Positions 35,395 to 43,538 of a stretch of DNA of 64,000 nucleotides are shown piece after piece. The stretch spans positions 5,828,001 to 5,892,000 of the forward strand of contig NZ_PEEU01000001.1 in NCBI RefSeq assembly GCF_002754195.1, given 5' to 3'. The stretch comes from Flavobacterium sp. 9 (GTDB lineage: Bacteria; Bacteroidota; Bacteroidia; Flavobacteriales; Flavobacteriaceae). Each line of letters begins with the position of its first letter. The stretch's first letter is position 1. The translations under genes were made by a program, and so were the position numbers. Below the pieces are notes generated by a model, which saw only the letters and a program-made list of their open reading frames with translations, did no database searches and had not been told where the DNA came from.

Positions 35395-35516
35395 AATTAA
35401 GCTATTAGGTCAGGAATTCTTTAGAGCAAATAGTACTTCAAATGTTTTTTGGCAAACTAGGTATCATTCGATCAAGTACTCTATTTTTTAAAATTCCTAA
35501 CCTGATAAGCTTAATT
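35395..35516. repeat. Imperfect inverted repeat downstream of the GH88 gene
   Basis: Arm aattaagctattaggtcaggaatt (35395-35418) pairs with arm 35492-35516 (aattcctaacctgataagcttaatt) with a few mismatches and one extra base. The loop is about 73 bases. It lies between the GH88 stop (35562) and the PL8 start (35247) and could end the GH88 transcript or be part of the PL8 leader. Confidence 0.55.
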
Positions 35517-35561
35517 TTTCAGTGTTTCTTCCGCTGGCTGACAATCCGGTTGATCGGCGTT

Positions 35562-36767
35562 TTAGATTTCAATTTTTTTGATTGTGGCGTATCTTTTTAG
35601 TGCTTCCAGATAATAATAATCGGCATAATCAAGAGGCGTATCAATCTCTGAATTGTACAAAAATGCACCAACGCTGTGTTTTAAAAGGAAATAATTATTC
35701 TCGCCCGGTTTGGCTAAATAAGCATCAGATGATAATGACTTTAAAATTTCTTCGGCATAATCAGCATATTTTTTTCCGTCTTTAACCTGAGTACTCAAAT
35801 CCAATAAAGCTGATGCAATAACAGCTGCAGCCGAAGCATCTCTTGGAGCCAGAACTTCTGTATCTAAGGCATTATGAACATCAAAATCCCAAACCGGTAC
35901 TTTGTCTTTTGGCATTGTTGGATGATTCATAATAAAAGACGCAATATGCTCCGCTTGCTGCAGAAACTTCGGATTTTTAGTATTCTCATAACACATGGTG
36001 TAACCGTACAATCCCCACGCTTGCCCGCGTGCCCAGGCCGAAGCATCGGTAACGCCCTGATGTGTTCCTTTGCGTAATACTTTTCCCGTTTTAGGATCAT
36101 AATCTACCAAATGATAAGAGCTATAATCTTTTCTAAAATGATTTTTCATAGTAGTCAAAGCATGTGTGCTGGCAGCATTTGTATATTCAGGTTTGCTAAA
36201 CTGATTTGCGCTCCAATATAAATACTCCAGATTCATCATATTGTCGATAATAACAGGATAATTTAGCCATGCAAAATCCCACGAACGTATTGTTCCTACA
36301 ATTGGGCTAAAACGTGCATAAAGATTTGCTGCGCCATCTGCCAATACCGGAAGATAAATTTTGTCACCCGTGATTCTATAAGCATTTCCATAAGAGCAAT
36401 AAAGCATAAAACCTACATCATGCGTGTTTTTTATATTGCGTATAGAATCTAATGCAAGTGTGAATTTTTTGGCTTCTTCTGCCAATGTTTTATCTCCGGT
36501 AAGTTCATATCCGTACCAAAGACTTCCGGGAAAGAAACCCGTTGTCCAATCTGTCAAACCGGCAAGTCTTACAGTTCCATCAGGATTTACGGAACGAGGG
36601 TTTTTTCCGGGTTTATAAGTTTGTGCGGCTTTGTTTAATTGAAAATGAACTACTTCAGTTGTTTTTTTAAACCAAAGTAAAGAGGGATCGTCCTGAACAG
36701 GTTTAGCAAAAGAACTAATAGTAATGGTCGAGATGGCCAGAAATAAGTTGAAGGTTTTTTTCATCAT
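35562..36767 (-). CDS. GH88 unsaturated glucuronyl hydrolase
   Basis: The 401-residue periplasmic enzyme has a signal peptide (MMKKTFNLFLAISTITISSF). It is an alpha/alpha six-barrel hydrolase that hydrates the vinyl ether of the unsaturated uronate left by lyases and releases it from the oligosaccharide. Motifs are GLTDWTTGFFPGSLWYGYEL, THDVGFMLYCSYGNAY (Asp117, the counterpart of Asp88 in Bacillus UGL), VIIDNMMNLEYLYW (Asp175, counterpart of Asp149), and GVTDASAWARGQAWGLYGY. It completes the path from lyase products to KduI. It is the most upstream gene of the locus, with 660 bases of non-coding DNA before it. Confidence 0.93.
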   Translation of the reverse strand: MMKKTFNLFLAISTITISSFAKPVQDDPSLLWFKKTTEVVHFQLNKAAQTYKPGKNPRSVNPDGTVRLAGLTDWTTGFFPGSLWYGYELTGDKTLAEEAKKFTLALDSIRNIKNTHDVGFMLYCSYGNAYRITGDKIYLPVLADGAANLYARFSPIVGTIRSWDFAWLNYPVIIDNMMNLEYLYWSANQFSKPEYTNAASTHALTTMKNHFRKDYSSYHLVDYDPKTGKVLRKGTHQGVTDASAWARGQAWGLYGYTMCYENTKNPKFLQQAEHIASFIMNHPTMPKDKVPVWDFDVHNALDTEVLAPRDASAAAVIASALLDLSTQVKDGKKYADYAEEILKSLSSDAYLAKPGENNYFLLKHSVGAFLYNSEIDTPLDYADYYYLEALKRYATIKKIEI

Positions 36768-37427
36768 TTAATCGTTTATATGAATATTCAGTTTGGTAGA
36801 ATATTTTATAAAGCGAATTTAAACGGGAGACTGAAAACGGCCTTTCAGTTTTTATTATAAATGTTTTGAATTTGTGTAAAGATCATTTTTAAAGTCTTGA
36901 AATTATTGATTGAATCAATATTTGATTTTGTTTTTTATCATTTTTAAATGTAAACAAAGAGCCTATAATAAAGATGCAATTGAAAAGTTCTAATTTGTAG
37001 AATAGGTCGATTTAGTAGAGATCCTGAAAATTGTTTATCTGGAGTTTGTTATTAAATATTAGCTCAAGATTCCTTAAAACTTAATTAATTAGATTAAAAG
37101 TTTTTAATAGTTGTTTGATTCATCCTCTTTGTTTTTACTTAAAAATTCCCATACTGCTTTTAGTATCTATCTCTGATTAGCTTAAAGAATTTGATTAGAT
37201 GTCCTGTTGGGGATTAAAGAAAAAATGTTGTCTAAATTTGAGTTTGTCTAATAAAGGTTATCATTCCAAACCAAAATCGTGAGCCACTTTTTCTTTTTTT
37301 AATTTCAAGGTTGGTATTTGAAAAAAAAGTACTTATCAAAATGGTATCTATTGGGAATGCTTTGGTATCTGATATCATTACTCTACGATTTAATTTTGTC
37401 AGATATAAATTTTAAAATTAAAATAAA
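36768..37427. other. Intergenic region upstream of the GAG locus
   Basis: This is the divergent region between the minus-strand GH88 gene and the plus-strand isochorismatase-like gene. It contains a small hairpin (ctgaaaacggcctttcag, 36830-36847), a decayed dispersed-element tail (37163-37226) and, near 37312-37371, three ggtat motifs (ttggtattt, atggtatct, ttggtatct). I see no gene. Promoters for both flanking genes are presumably here but no clear consensus is visible. Confidence 0.4.
37163..37226 (+). repeat. Decayed tail of the dispersed hairpin element (copy B)
   Basis: The sequence ctatctctgattagcttaaag, then aatttgattagatgtcctgttggggat, then aaagaaaaaa matches the distal end of the full copies (ctgtctttcattggctt, aatttggtttggatgtcctgttggggat). 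The hairpin and the proximal part are not recognisable. Confidence 0.6.
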
Positions 37428-37970
37428 ATGAATAAGGCATTATTATTAATTGATATACAAAAAGAATATTTTGAAAATGGAGCGTTAGAACTTGTAAATC
37501 CTATTGCTGCAAGTGAAAACGCCAAGAAACTATTGGAGCATTTTAGAAAAGAAAATGGGACTATTATTCATGTCCAGCACATATCCGGAGAAGGAGTTCC
37601 TTTTTTTGTTGCGGGGACAAAAGGAATAGAAATTCATGAAAATGTAAAACCGTTAGAAGGGGAGAAAGTTATCACTAAACAGTTTCCTAATAGTTTTAGA
37701 GGTACTGATTTACTGGAATATCTTGAGTCAAAGAAGATAACACATTTGGTTATCGCAGGAATGATGACGCACATGTGCATTGACGCAGGAACAAGAGCTG
37801 CTGTTGACTATGGATTTGAATGTACAGTAATTGGAGATGCCTGCGCTACAATGAATCTTCAAATAAATGGTCAAGATATCAAGGCTGCAGATGTTCATAA
37901 TGCATTTTTGGCGGCATTAGAATTCTTTTACGCAAAAATTATCACAACAGAAGATTATTTGCTTTCGTAA
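37428..37970 (+). CDS. Isochorismatase-like cysteine hydrolase
   Basis: The 180-residue cytoplasmic hydrolase shows the catalytic triad of the family: Asp9 in LLLIDIQKEYF, Lys84 in ITKQFPNSF and Cys117 in GMMTHMCIDAGTRAAVDYGF. The family hydrolyses amides such as nicotinamide, ureidoacrylate or N-carbamoyl compounds, or isochorismate ethers. The substrate is not identifiable. It is followed by a terminator and then by an AraC-type activator, a common arrangement for a regulated detoxification gene. Confidence 0.88.
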   Translation: MNKALLLIDIQKEYFENGALELVNPIAASENAKKLLEHFRKENGTIIHVQHISGEGVPFFVAGTKGIEIHENVKPLEGEKVITKQFPNSFRGTDLLEYLESKKITHLVIAGMMTHMCIDAGTRAAVDYGFECTVIGDACATMNLQINGQDIKAADVHNAFLAALEFFYAKIITTEDYLLS

Positions 37971-38003
37971 AATAAGTGATTAAATAAGGAATCACTTTTA
38001 TAT

Positions 38004-38037
38004 AATGAGCCGTAATTTATTACTGCTCATTTTTTTG
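38004..38037 (+). terminator. Rho-independent terminator of the isochorismatase-like gene
   Basis: The stem atgagc-c-gtaa, loop ttta, ttac-t-gctcat has one mismatched pair and is followed by seven T. It starts 33 bases beyond the stop codon. Confidence 0.75.
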
Positions 38038-38145
38038 GTATGAAGTAATTTGTAAATGAAGTTGTAAATTTGCTTTAATTATAACATTAGAGCAAATCTT
38101 AAAAGTAAAAGAAACGGATTTCAATAGGTTAACTAATTAAAGAAA

Positions 38146-39018
38146 ATGGAAACAGTTAAATTTCATAAAACAGAATGTGGTGTTGAAGTGCTTCTAAATG
38201 TATTGCACGGCGATATGCTGAGTAAGAGATATTTGGAGCGCAATACTTATAATACTGATTTTTTTGAAATATTGCTTTTTAATACCGCCAAAGGATCCTT
38301 AATCTTAAATCAGCAGAAAATCAATATAACCGATAATACGATGGTTTTTATTTCTCCTTTTCAAAAAAGGCAATGGACTTTGGAGAAAGAAGGATTGGAT
38401 TATACTGCTCTGGTTTTTCAGGAAAATTTTCTTAATGATTTTTTTTCAGACAAATTCTTTACATACCGGCTTCTTTATTTCTATCAATTGAATAATCCTT
38501 TAGATATTAGCATTGAAAAGGAAGAACTTCAAAAAGCACTTGACCAACTTGCAGAAATTAAATACGAACTTGTTAATAGCAGAACAGACAGTATTCATAT
38601 TATACGATCTCTTACTTATTACTTGCTTTTGAAGTTTAACAGAATTTATGCTGACACAAACAATCTTTCAATTGAGAGGGCAGAAAATAATTTTGCTTAC
38701 CAGTTTAAACAATTACTGGAAATACATATCAGGCAGAAGCAGCGAATTGACTATTATGCAGATTTATTGAATGTGAGCAGGATTACAATTAATACTTGTG
38801 TGAAAAAGCAGTTTAATGTTACTGCGACAGAGCTCTTAAAACAGAGATTGCTTTTTGAAATAAAGAATGACCTGATACATTCCGGAAAAACTATTGCTGA
38901 GATAGCCTATGATCTTCAATTTTCGGAACCCGGACACATGATGCGATTTTTCAAAACGCAGACAGGAATAACCAGTAGCCAGTTCCTTTCAGATTACCAA
39001 AATGGTATATTTTCATAG
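38146..39018 (+). CDS. AraC-family transcriptional regulator
   Basis: The 290-residue cytoplasmic regulator has an N-terminal cupin-like ligand domain (NTDFFEILLFNTAKGSLILN, NTMVFISPFQKRQWTL) of about 170 residues. Two helix-turn-helices follow: RIDYYADLLNVSRITINTCV, then IAEIAYDLQFSEPGHMMRFF. The last has the usual AraC F-x-x-x-x-x-F-F pattern. It precedes a MATE pump gene by 124 bases and follows the isochorismatase-like gene. It may control either neighbour. A TAAATTTG element at 38065-38072 resembles the flavobacterial -7 box, but no TTG lies at the right distance. Confidence 0.9.
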   Translation: METVKFHKTECGVEVLLNVLHGDMLSKRYLERNTYNTDFFEILLFNTAKGSLILNQQKINITDNTMVFISPFQKRQWTLEKEGLDYTALVFQENFLNDFFSDKFFTYRLLYFYQLNNPLDISIEKEELQKALDQLAEIKYELVNSRTDSIHIIRSLTYYLLLKFNRIYADTNNLSIERAENNFAYQFKQLLEIHIRQKQRIDYYADLLNVSRITINTCVKKQFNVTATELLKQRLLFEIKNDLIHSGKTIAEIAYDLQFSEPGHMMRFFKTQTGITSSQFLSDYQNGIFS

Positions 39019-39142
39019 CATTTTAGTAAGGTTATTACAAAATAAGAAAATCTACAACAAAGAATAACGATGCATTAAATGAAAGTTTAAGGTATAACAA
39101 TTTCAATACATTAATCTGCTTTAAGGCAGTTAAAATTTTAAT

Positions 39143-40498
39143 ATGTTCAATAAATACAAATCCAATAAGATATATTACCAAAGCACAATAACACTTGCAG
39201 GGCCAGTTGTAATTTCTCAATTAGGGCATACCCTGGTGCAGACTCTCGATACCATTATCATAGGGCATTATGCAGGAACTATATCTTTGGCGGCAGTCTC
39301 ATTGGTCCACTCTGTTTTCATGGTCGTTTTGGTAATTGGATTAGGTGTTGCCTACGGATTGACACCTTTAATTGCGCAAGAAAATGGGAAATCAAATTTT
39401 AAGGAATGTGCCGAGCTTCTGTCAAACAGTTTATGGCTTAATGTAGCAGCTGCTATTTTTCTTTTTTTAGTAGTATACTATGGTTCTATGTTTGCGATGC
39501 AACATGCAGATCAGGATCCTCAGGTTGTAGAAACAGCAAAACCATATTTACTTATTTTAAGTTTATCTATTCTGCCTTTAATGATATTTCAGACTTTTAA
39601 ACAGTTTGCAGAAGGGCTGGGTTTTACAAAGCAAGCAATGTCTATAACGATATGGGGAAATGTACTTAACGTAATTATTGCAGTCATTCTGGTAAAAGGA
39701 ATGTTTGGAATTGAGCCAATGGGAGTTCGCGGAGTAGGAATTGCAACATTGATAGATCGGGTTTTAATGATGCTGGTCATGATGTGGTATGTGGTTAAAT
39801 CTGAAAATTTTAAAGTTTATATCAAGCATTTCTCTGTTAAGTTTGTTGATTTTTCAAAAATTCTAAAAGTGGTAAAAATAGGATTGCCTGTGGCGATGCA
39901 GTATGTTTTTGAAATAGGAGTATTTGCAGTTGCGGCTTTAATGGCTGGCAATATAGGTGCAACGGAACAGGCAGCTCATCAAACAGCAATAACCCTTGCG
40001 GCAATGACCTACATGATGGCAGGAGGAATTGCATCGGCGGCAACTATTAAAGTCGGAAATAGTTTCGGAAATAAAAACTACAAAAGACTCCAGAAGTTTG
40101 CTTATGCGTCTTATCATTTAGTTATCATTTTTATGATGTTTTTTGCCGTAATTTTCACACTCTTTAATCAATATTTACCTTACTTAATAACAAATGATGC
40201 AAGTGTTGTAGCTCTGGCTGCACAGTTATTGATAATTGCTGCAATATTCCAACTTTTTGATGGTACGCAGGTTGTTGGATTGGGAACATTAAGAGGAATG
40301 GCAGATGTAAACGTTCCTACTTTTATAACTTTTGTTGCCTACTGGCTTATTGGGCTACCTGCAGCCTATGTTTTAGGAATTTATTTTAATGCAGGAGTAA
40401 AGGGAATCTGGTACGGTTTGACTCTGGGATTGTTAACATCATCTGTCTTACTGTATTTAAGATTCCGATATGTAATAAATAAAGTTTTAGAAAATTAA
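39143..40498 (+). CDS. MATE-family multidrug efflux transporter
   Basis: The 451-residue inner-membrane protein has about 12 hydrophobic helices. The N-terminal GPVVISQLGHTLVQTLDTII and the central AALMAGNIGATEQAAHQTAI fit the NorM/MATE fold with its two-fold pseudo-repeat. These pumps export cationic drugs using sodium or proton gradients. The start is chosen at the Met of MFNKYKSNKIYYQST; the first helix begins about 15 residues later. The terminator downstream separates it from the convergent NmrA gene. The upstream AraC gene is a candidate regulator. Confidence 0.92.
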   Translation: MFNKYKSNKIYYQSTITLAGPVVISQLGHTLVQTLDTIIIGHYAGTISLAAVSLVHSVFMVVLVIGLGVAYGLTPLIAQENGKSNFKECAELLSNSLWLNVAAAIFLFLVVYYGSMFAMQHADQDPQVVETAKPYLLILSLSILPLMIFQTFKQFAEGLGFTKQAMSITIWGNVLNVIIAVILVKGMFGIEPMGVRGVGIATLIDRVLMMLVMMWYVVKSENFKVYIKHFSVKFVDFSKILKVVKIGLPVAMQYVFEIGVFAVAALMAGNIGATEQAAHQTAITLAAMTYMMAGGIASAATIKVGNSFGNKNYKRLQKFAYASYHLVIIFMMFFAVIFTLFNQYLPYLITNDASVVALAAQLLIIAAIFQLFDGTQVVGLGTLRGMADVNVPTFITFVAYWLIGLPAAYVLGIYFNAGVKGIWYGLTLGLLTSSVLLYLRFRYVINKVLEN

Positions 40499-40570
40499 TT
40501 TATTAAGTCAATATAGATTTTTTAATTAATTCAATTATTAAAGAGAATGTCTGTAATTTAAGAATATTAT

Positions 40571-40612
40571 AAAAGCAGCAAGAATAGGACACTATTCTTG
40601 CTGCTTTTTTTT
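40571..40612. terminator. Bidirectional terminator between the MATE and NmrA genes
   Basis: The stem aaaagcagcaagaatag, loop gacac, ctattcttgctgctttt has long A and T runs on the two sides. It ends the plus-strand MATE gene and, six bases before its stop, the minus-strand NmrA gene. Confidence 0.85.
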
Positions 40613-40617
40613 ACAAC

Positions 40618-41514
40618 TTAATTAATAAAAAATTCTTTATGCATTTTAACCCATTCTTCCATTGAAGTCATTTTTACAGGCAGTTTTTCCAATACCTCTT
40701 GCAAGTTAGGATTGAATTTTGTTGGATATACCGCAAGACTGGCCAGCATTTCATAATACCCTTGTACACCTCTGGCACTTTCTTCTCCAACAAGAATGCT
40801 TAATTTATCTCCAAACTCTTGCGGAGGCATTGCGTAGAAATCAATTTTTTCGCCCAAACCAAGAGAGAATTTTTCGGCAAGACCATTCCCTTTCAAGTCA
40901 TCCAAACCACTCACAAGAAATGATTGTCCGGATAACTCTGGTTTGTATAAAGCTTCTACCACAAAAGTGCTGACATCTCTTGATGCAATATAACCAATAG
41001 GCATATTTTCTGGAGTTGGGTAAGCTACTTTTCTTTCGTTTTTTACATAATCGGTTGTATAAGGAGCCAGTAAATTTTCGGCATAAATAGAGGGCTCAAT
41101 GATTACATACGGTACTCCGCAATTTTGAAGATATTCCTTTGTGTCCAGTTTTACATCTTCCATAGGAATTCCTAATTTTTGTGGTGCCAAAAATCCGCTG
41201 GTATTCCAAACTATCATTTTTACGCCATTTTCCTTAGCTGCATCAATTACGTTTTTGGCAAGTTGAAATCCATCTGCCGGATTAGGCAGGGAGACAGGAA
41301 TCAGCAAAGCAACAGCATCAATCCCCTTAGTGATTTCTTTCATTTTTAGAGCATCAGACATATCGCCCAGTACAGGGATTGCACCTGCGTCTTCTAGTTT
41401 TGAAAAGTTTTTTTCTGAACTTGTTGCTGCATAAACAATTGCGCCTTTATTTTTTGCTTCTCCAATTACATGGAATTGCTGTGAACCAGTGGCTCCAAAT
41501 ACTAATACTTTCAT
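40618..41514 (-). CDS. NmrA-like NAD(P)-binding protein
   Basis: The 298-residue cytoplasmic protein has an atypical SDR (NmrA/HSCARG) fold. The N-terminal VLVFGATGSQQFHVIGEAKN is a degenerate GxxGxxG Rossmann motif, then VAFLLPVSLP-like ALLIPVSLPNPADGFQLAKN, VIIEPSIYAENLLAPYTTDY, and SRDVSTFVVEALYKPELSGQ. Such proteins either act as redox sensors or as quinone/flavin-type reductases. It is transcribed divergently from an HxlR regulator over 118 bases, the usual arrangement where HxlR represses an oxidoreductase in response to electrophiles or quinones. Confidence 0.85.
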   Translation of the reverse strand: MKVLVFGATGSQQFHVIGEAKNKGAIVYAATSSEKNFSKLEDAGAIPVLGDMSDALKMKEITKGIDAVALLIPVSLPNPADGFQLAKNVIDAAKENGVKMIVWNTSGFLAPQKLGIPMEDVKLDTKEYLQNCGVPYVIIEPSIYAENLLAPYTTDYVKNERKVAYPTPENMPIGYIASRDVSTFVVEALYKPELSGQSFLVSGLDDLKGNGLAEKFSLGLGEKIDFYAMPPQEFGDKLSILVGEESARGVQGYYEMLASLAVYPTKFNPNLQEVLEKLPVKMTSMEEWVKMHKEFFIN

Positions 41515-41544
41515 TTTATTTTTTTATTTAATTGTTTTAATTTT

Positions 41545-41606
41545 TTGGTAAAACTAATTAATAACTTACTTTTGTACAAGTACTTACGTTTTAGTTGGGT
41601 ACTTAC
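41545..41606 (+). promoter_or_regulatory. hxlR-type promoter with three ACTTAC operator-like repeats
   Basis: A Bacteroidota-type promoter, TTG (41545-41547), 19 bases, TACTTTTG (41567-41574), lies upstream of the HxlR gene. The hexamer acttac occurs at 41564-41569, 41582-41587 and 41601-41606, spaced 18 and 19 bases, overlapping the -7 box and the expected start. The second and third are extended to gtacttac. The repeats are direct and close to two helical turns apart, fitting a dimeric winged-helix repressor that controls itself and the divergent NmrA gene. Confidence 0.6.
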
Positions 41607-41632
41607 CAAATAGTTAGAAATACTGAAAATCA

Positions 41633-41965
41633 ATGGAAAAAAATCTAAAAATAATTAATGCATGTGATGAAAACTGCCCGGTAAAAAAGTCTTTAGGTTT
41701 ATTGGGAGGAAAATGGACAATGATGATTTTGTATCAGCTTAATACCAGAACCATTAGATATGGTGAACTTAAAAGGGCTGTAGTGGGTATTAGTGAAAAA
41801 ATGCTGATTCAGGAATTGAATTCTCTAGTAGAAAACAAATTGGTCAATAAAAAAGCCTATCCTGAAATCCCTCCAAGAGTAGAATATACATTAACAGAAC
41901 TGGGTTTGAAGACTTTACCAATTATAGATCAAATAGCTGCTTTTGGATTGGAAAATTTGGTTTAG
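41633..41965 (+). CDS. HxlR-family winged-helix regulator
   Basis: The 110-residue regulator shows the HxlR signature: ENCPVKKSLGLLGGKWTMMI with the conserved Cys of the family, RYGELKRAVVGISEKMLIQE as recognition helix, and EYTLTELGLKTLPI at the C-terminus. Family members sense quinones, aldehydes or other electrophiles through the N-terminal Cys and act as dimers. It is divergent from the NmrA-like gene, and its promoter carries three ACTTAC repeats that probably include its operator. Confidence 0.92.
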   Translation: MEKNLKIINACDENCPVKKSLGLLGGKWTMMILYQLNTRTIRYGELKRAVVGISEKMLIQELNSLVENKLVNKKAYPEIPPRVEYTLTELGLKTLPIIDQIAAFGLENLV

Positions 41966-42110
41966 TTTGCTTGCTCAAATCTAACATTTAGCCTTTCTTT
42001 TTAAGCATTGTTTTCGCCTTTATTGGTGAAATTTTCCCTTTATATCTTCGTAGCCGCTTAAAAAAATAAATTAGTAAAAACGAGTAAAACTTATATTTAC
42101 AGGATATATG

Positions 42111-42291
42111 AAAAAAATGGCGCCAATTGTCTTCAATTGGCGCCATTTGGCTGTGGTGACCTCTACGGGACAAATTTCGATAAATTTTATGGAAGATTTA
42201 AAGGTATTGGCTTACTACATGTAGACGCTGTCTTTCATTGGCTTAGTAAATTTGGTTTGGATGTCCTGTTGGGGATCCATGCAAAAAATAT
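42111..42291 (+). repeat. Dispersed hairpin-tail element, full copy C
   Basis: A hairpin 42115-42148 (aaatggcgccaattg, loop tctt, caattggcgccattt) is followed by ggctgtggtgacctc, a variable tacg, ggacaaatttc, then a tail ending tttggtttggatgtcctgttggggatc (to about 42280). It is nearly identical in layout to copies at 47361, 51178 and 53535. It follows the HxlR gene by about 145 bases. Confidence 0.85.
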
Positions 42292-42340
42292 ATAAACTCA
42301 ATTTGTTTACCACATTAAACTATTATACAATTCTACTAAT

Positions 42341-42420
42341 ATTATGAAGGATTTGAACAGATTCTTATAGTTAACGTAGAATTGTCTTTCATTGTCTATA
42401 TGAATTACTGTTTCGGATTT
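42341..42420 (+). repeat. Decayed second tail next to copy C
   Basis: The sequence attatgaaggatttgaacagatt followed by tctttcattgtctatatgaatt matches the element's tail (ttttatggaggatttgaagagatt, tctttcattggctttacaaatt). It lacks the hairpin. Its place 50 bases after a full copy resembles the fragment at 47591 that follows copy D. The rest of the gap to 42664 shows nothing else. Confidence 0.6.
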
Positions 42421-42664
42421 AAAAATAAAGCTATTTGTTTTTTTTTGGTTAGATAAGTCTTTCGTAATTTTCGTGGTAAAAATATCAGGGTTAATCATTC
42501 GAATATGTTACTTTCCTAAAAAATACGAAAAATCCTGTTTTAATATTAGCAGTTTATTATATTTGTTTTAAGCAACAGAAGTTTTTTCACAGACTAAAGT
42601 CGATAACAATCTCATTGAACCAATAGTAATTAAAACAACTCTTCAAAATTATAATAGCAAGTTA

Positions 42665-43472
42665 ATGAAAATAGTTTTTTACCAACCTAAAAATAGCATT
42701 CTTAAAAAATATATGGAAGGTTACTATTTTATGACTCCTGATGATTCTCATCAACCATTTCACTACCTCACTTTTCCAAATAATTTTTTTATTCTTTCTG
42801 TAGCAATAGGCAGTCAGATTATGACTGATGATAAGCAAATTATAATCTCCCATTCCCCAGCAAACGAAATAATAGCGGATTTTCTAGCACGTTATACAAG
42901 ACCAATTGAGATTCTATATAAAGATCCCGTACCAGAAATCACCATTTATTTTAAGCCTTCGGGCATAAATCATTTTATTGATAAGGCTTATCTGCTATTC
43001 GGGCAGAAAACGGCAATCAACTTCAATCCCTTTGCTGATTTTTATGAAGCAATGAAGGGTATATTGGAACTGAAGGATCTAACACTCCAAATAGAGATGC
43101 TTGAAGAATACTGGCTTTCAAAATTTGAACAAAAAGACCTTAAATTGATCGAGGATATTTTACTAGATATAGAGTCAGATATGAAAATTTCAGACATTGC
43201 TTCAAAGCATAATATGTCAAGACAGCATCTTAATACTCTATTCACAAAAATAGTCGGAAAACCCTGTTCTGAGTATAGAAAGATCTATCGTTTCAGATCG
43301 ACAATTGAAAAAAAGAAAAATACAAAAAAAACTGACCCAGCTTACATATGACAATCTCTTTTATGATCAATCTCATATGATAAAAGATTTTAAAGACCTT
43401 ACCAAGGTAAGTCCTCAATCTTTCTTTAAAAAAATAGATATAGACAAAAAAAATATTTGGCTTTACATATAG
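42665..43472 (+). pseudogene. AraC-family regulator with a frameshift in an A8 run
   Basis: The first frame gives 228 residues: an N-terminal sensor part (NSILKKYMEGYYFMTPDD, PEITIYFKPSGINHFIDKAY) and the first AraC helix-turn-helix (KISDIASKHNMSRQHLNTLF). It stops soon after an eight-A run at 43324-43331. One base fewer in the run continues the frame as LTQLTYDNLFYDQSHMIKDF and VSPQSFFKKIDIDKKN to a stop at 43470-43472. That supplies the missing second helix-turn-helix and gives about 268 residues, normal for the family. As read, the protein lacks half its DNA-binding domain. A sequencing error, a pseudogene or a slippage-controlled switch are all possible. Confidence 0.75.
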
Positions 43473-43538
43473 ACTTTACATTTTTACAATTTTCGCTGTC
43501 GTGATAAGACTACTTTCGTAATCTTATAGGAAAAAAAA

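Noticed and set aside
4832..36767. Locus for alginate or pectin
   Set aside because: KduI, KduD, KdgK and KdgA would fit, but the clear heparinase III, PL8, sulfatase and NagB genes point to sulfated amino-sugar-containing glycosaminoglycans; no alginate or pectate lyase family was recognised.
42307..42498. Minus-strand 63-residue frame
   Set aside because: It lies on a decayed copy of the dispersed element's tail, has no ribosome-binding site or family motif.
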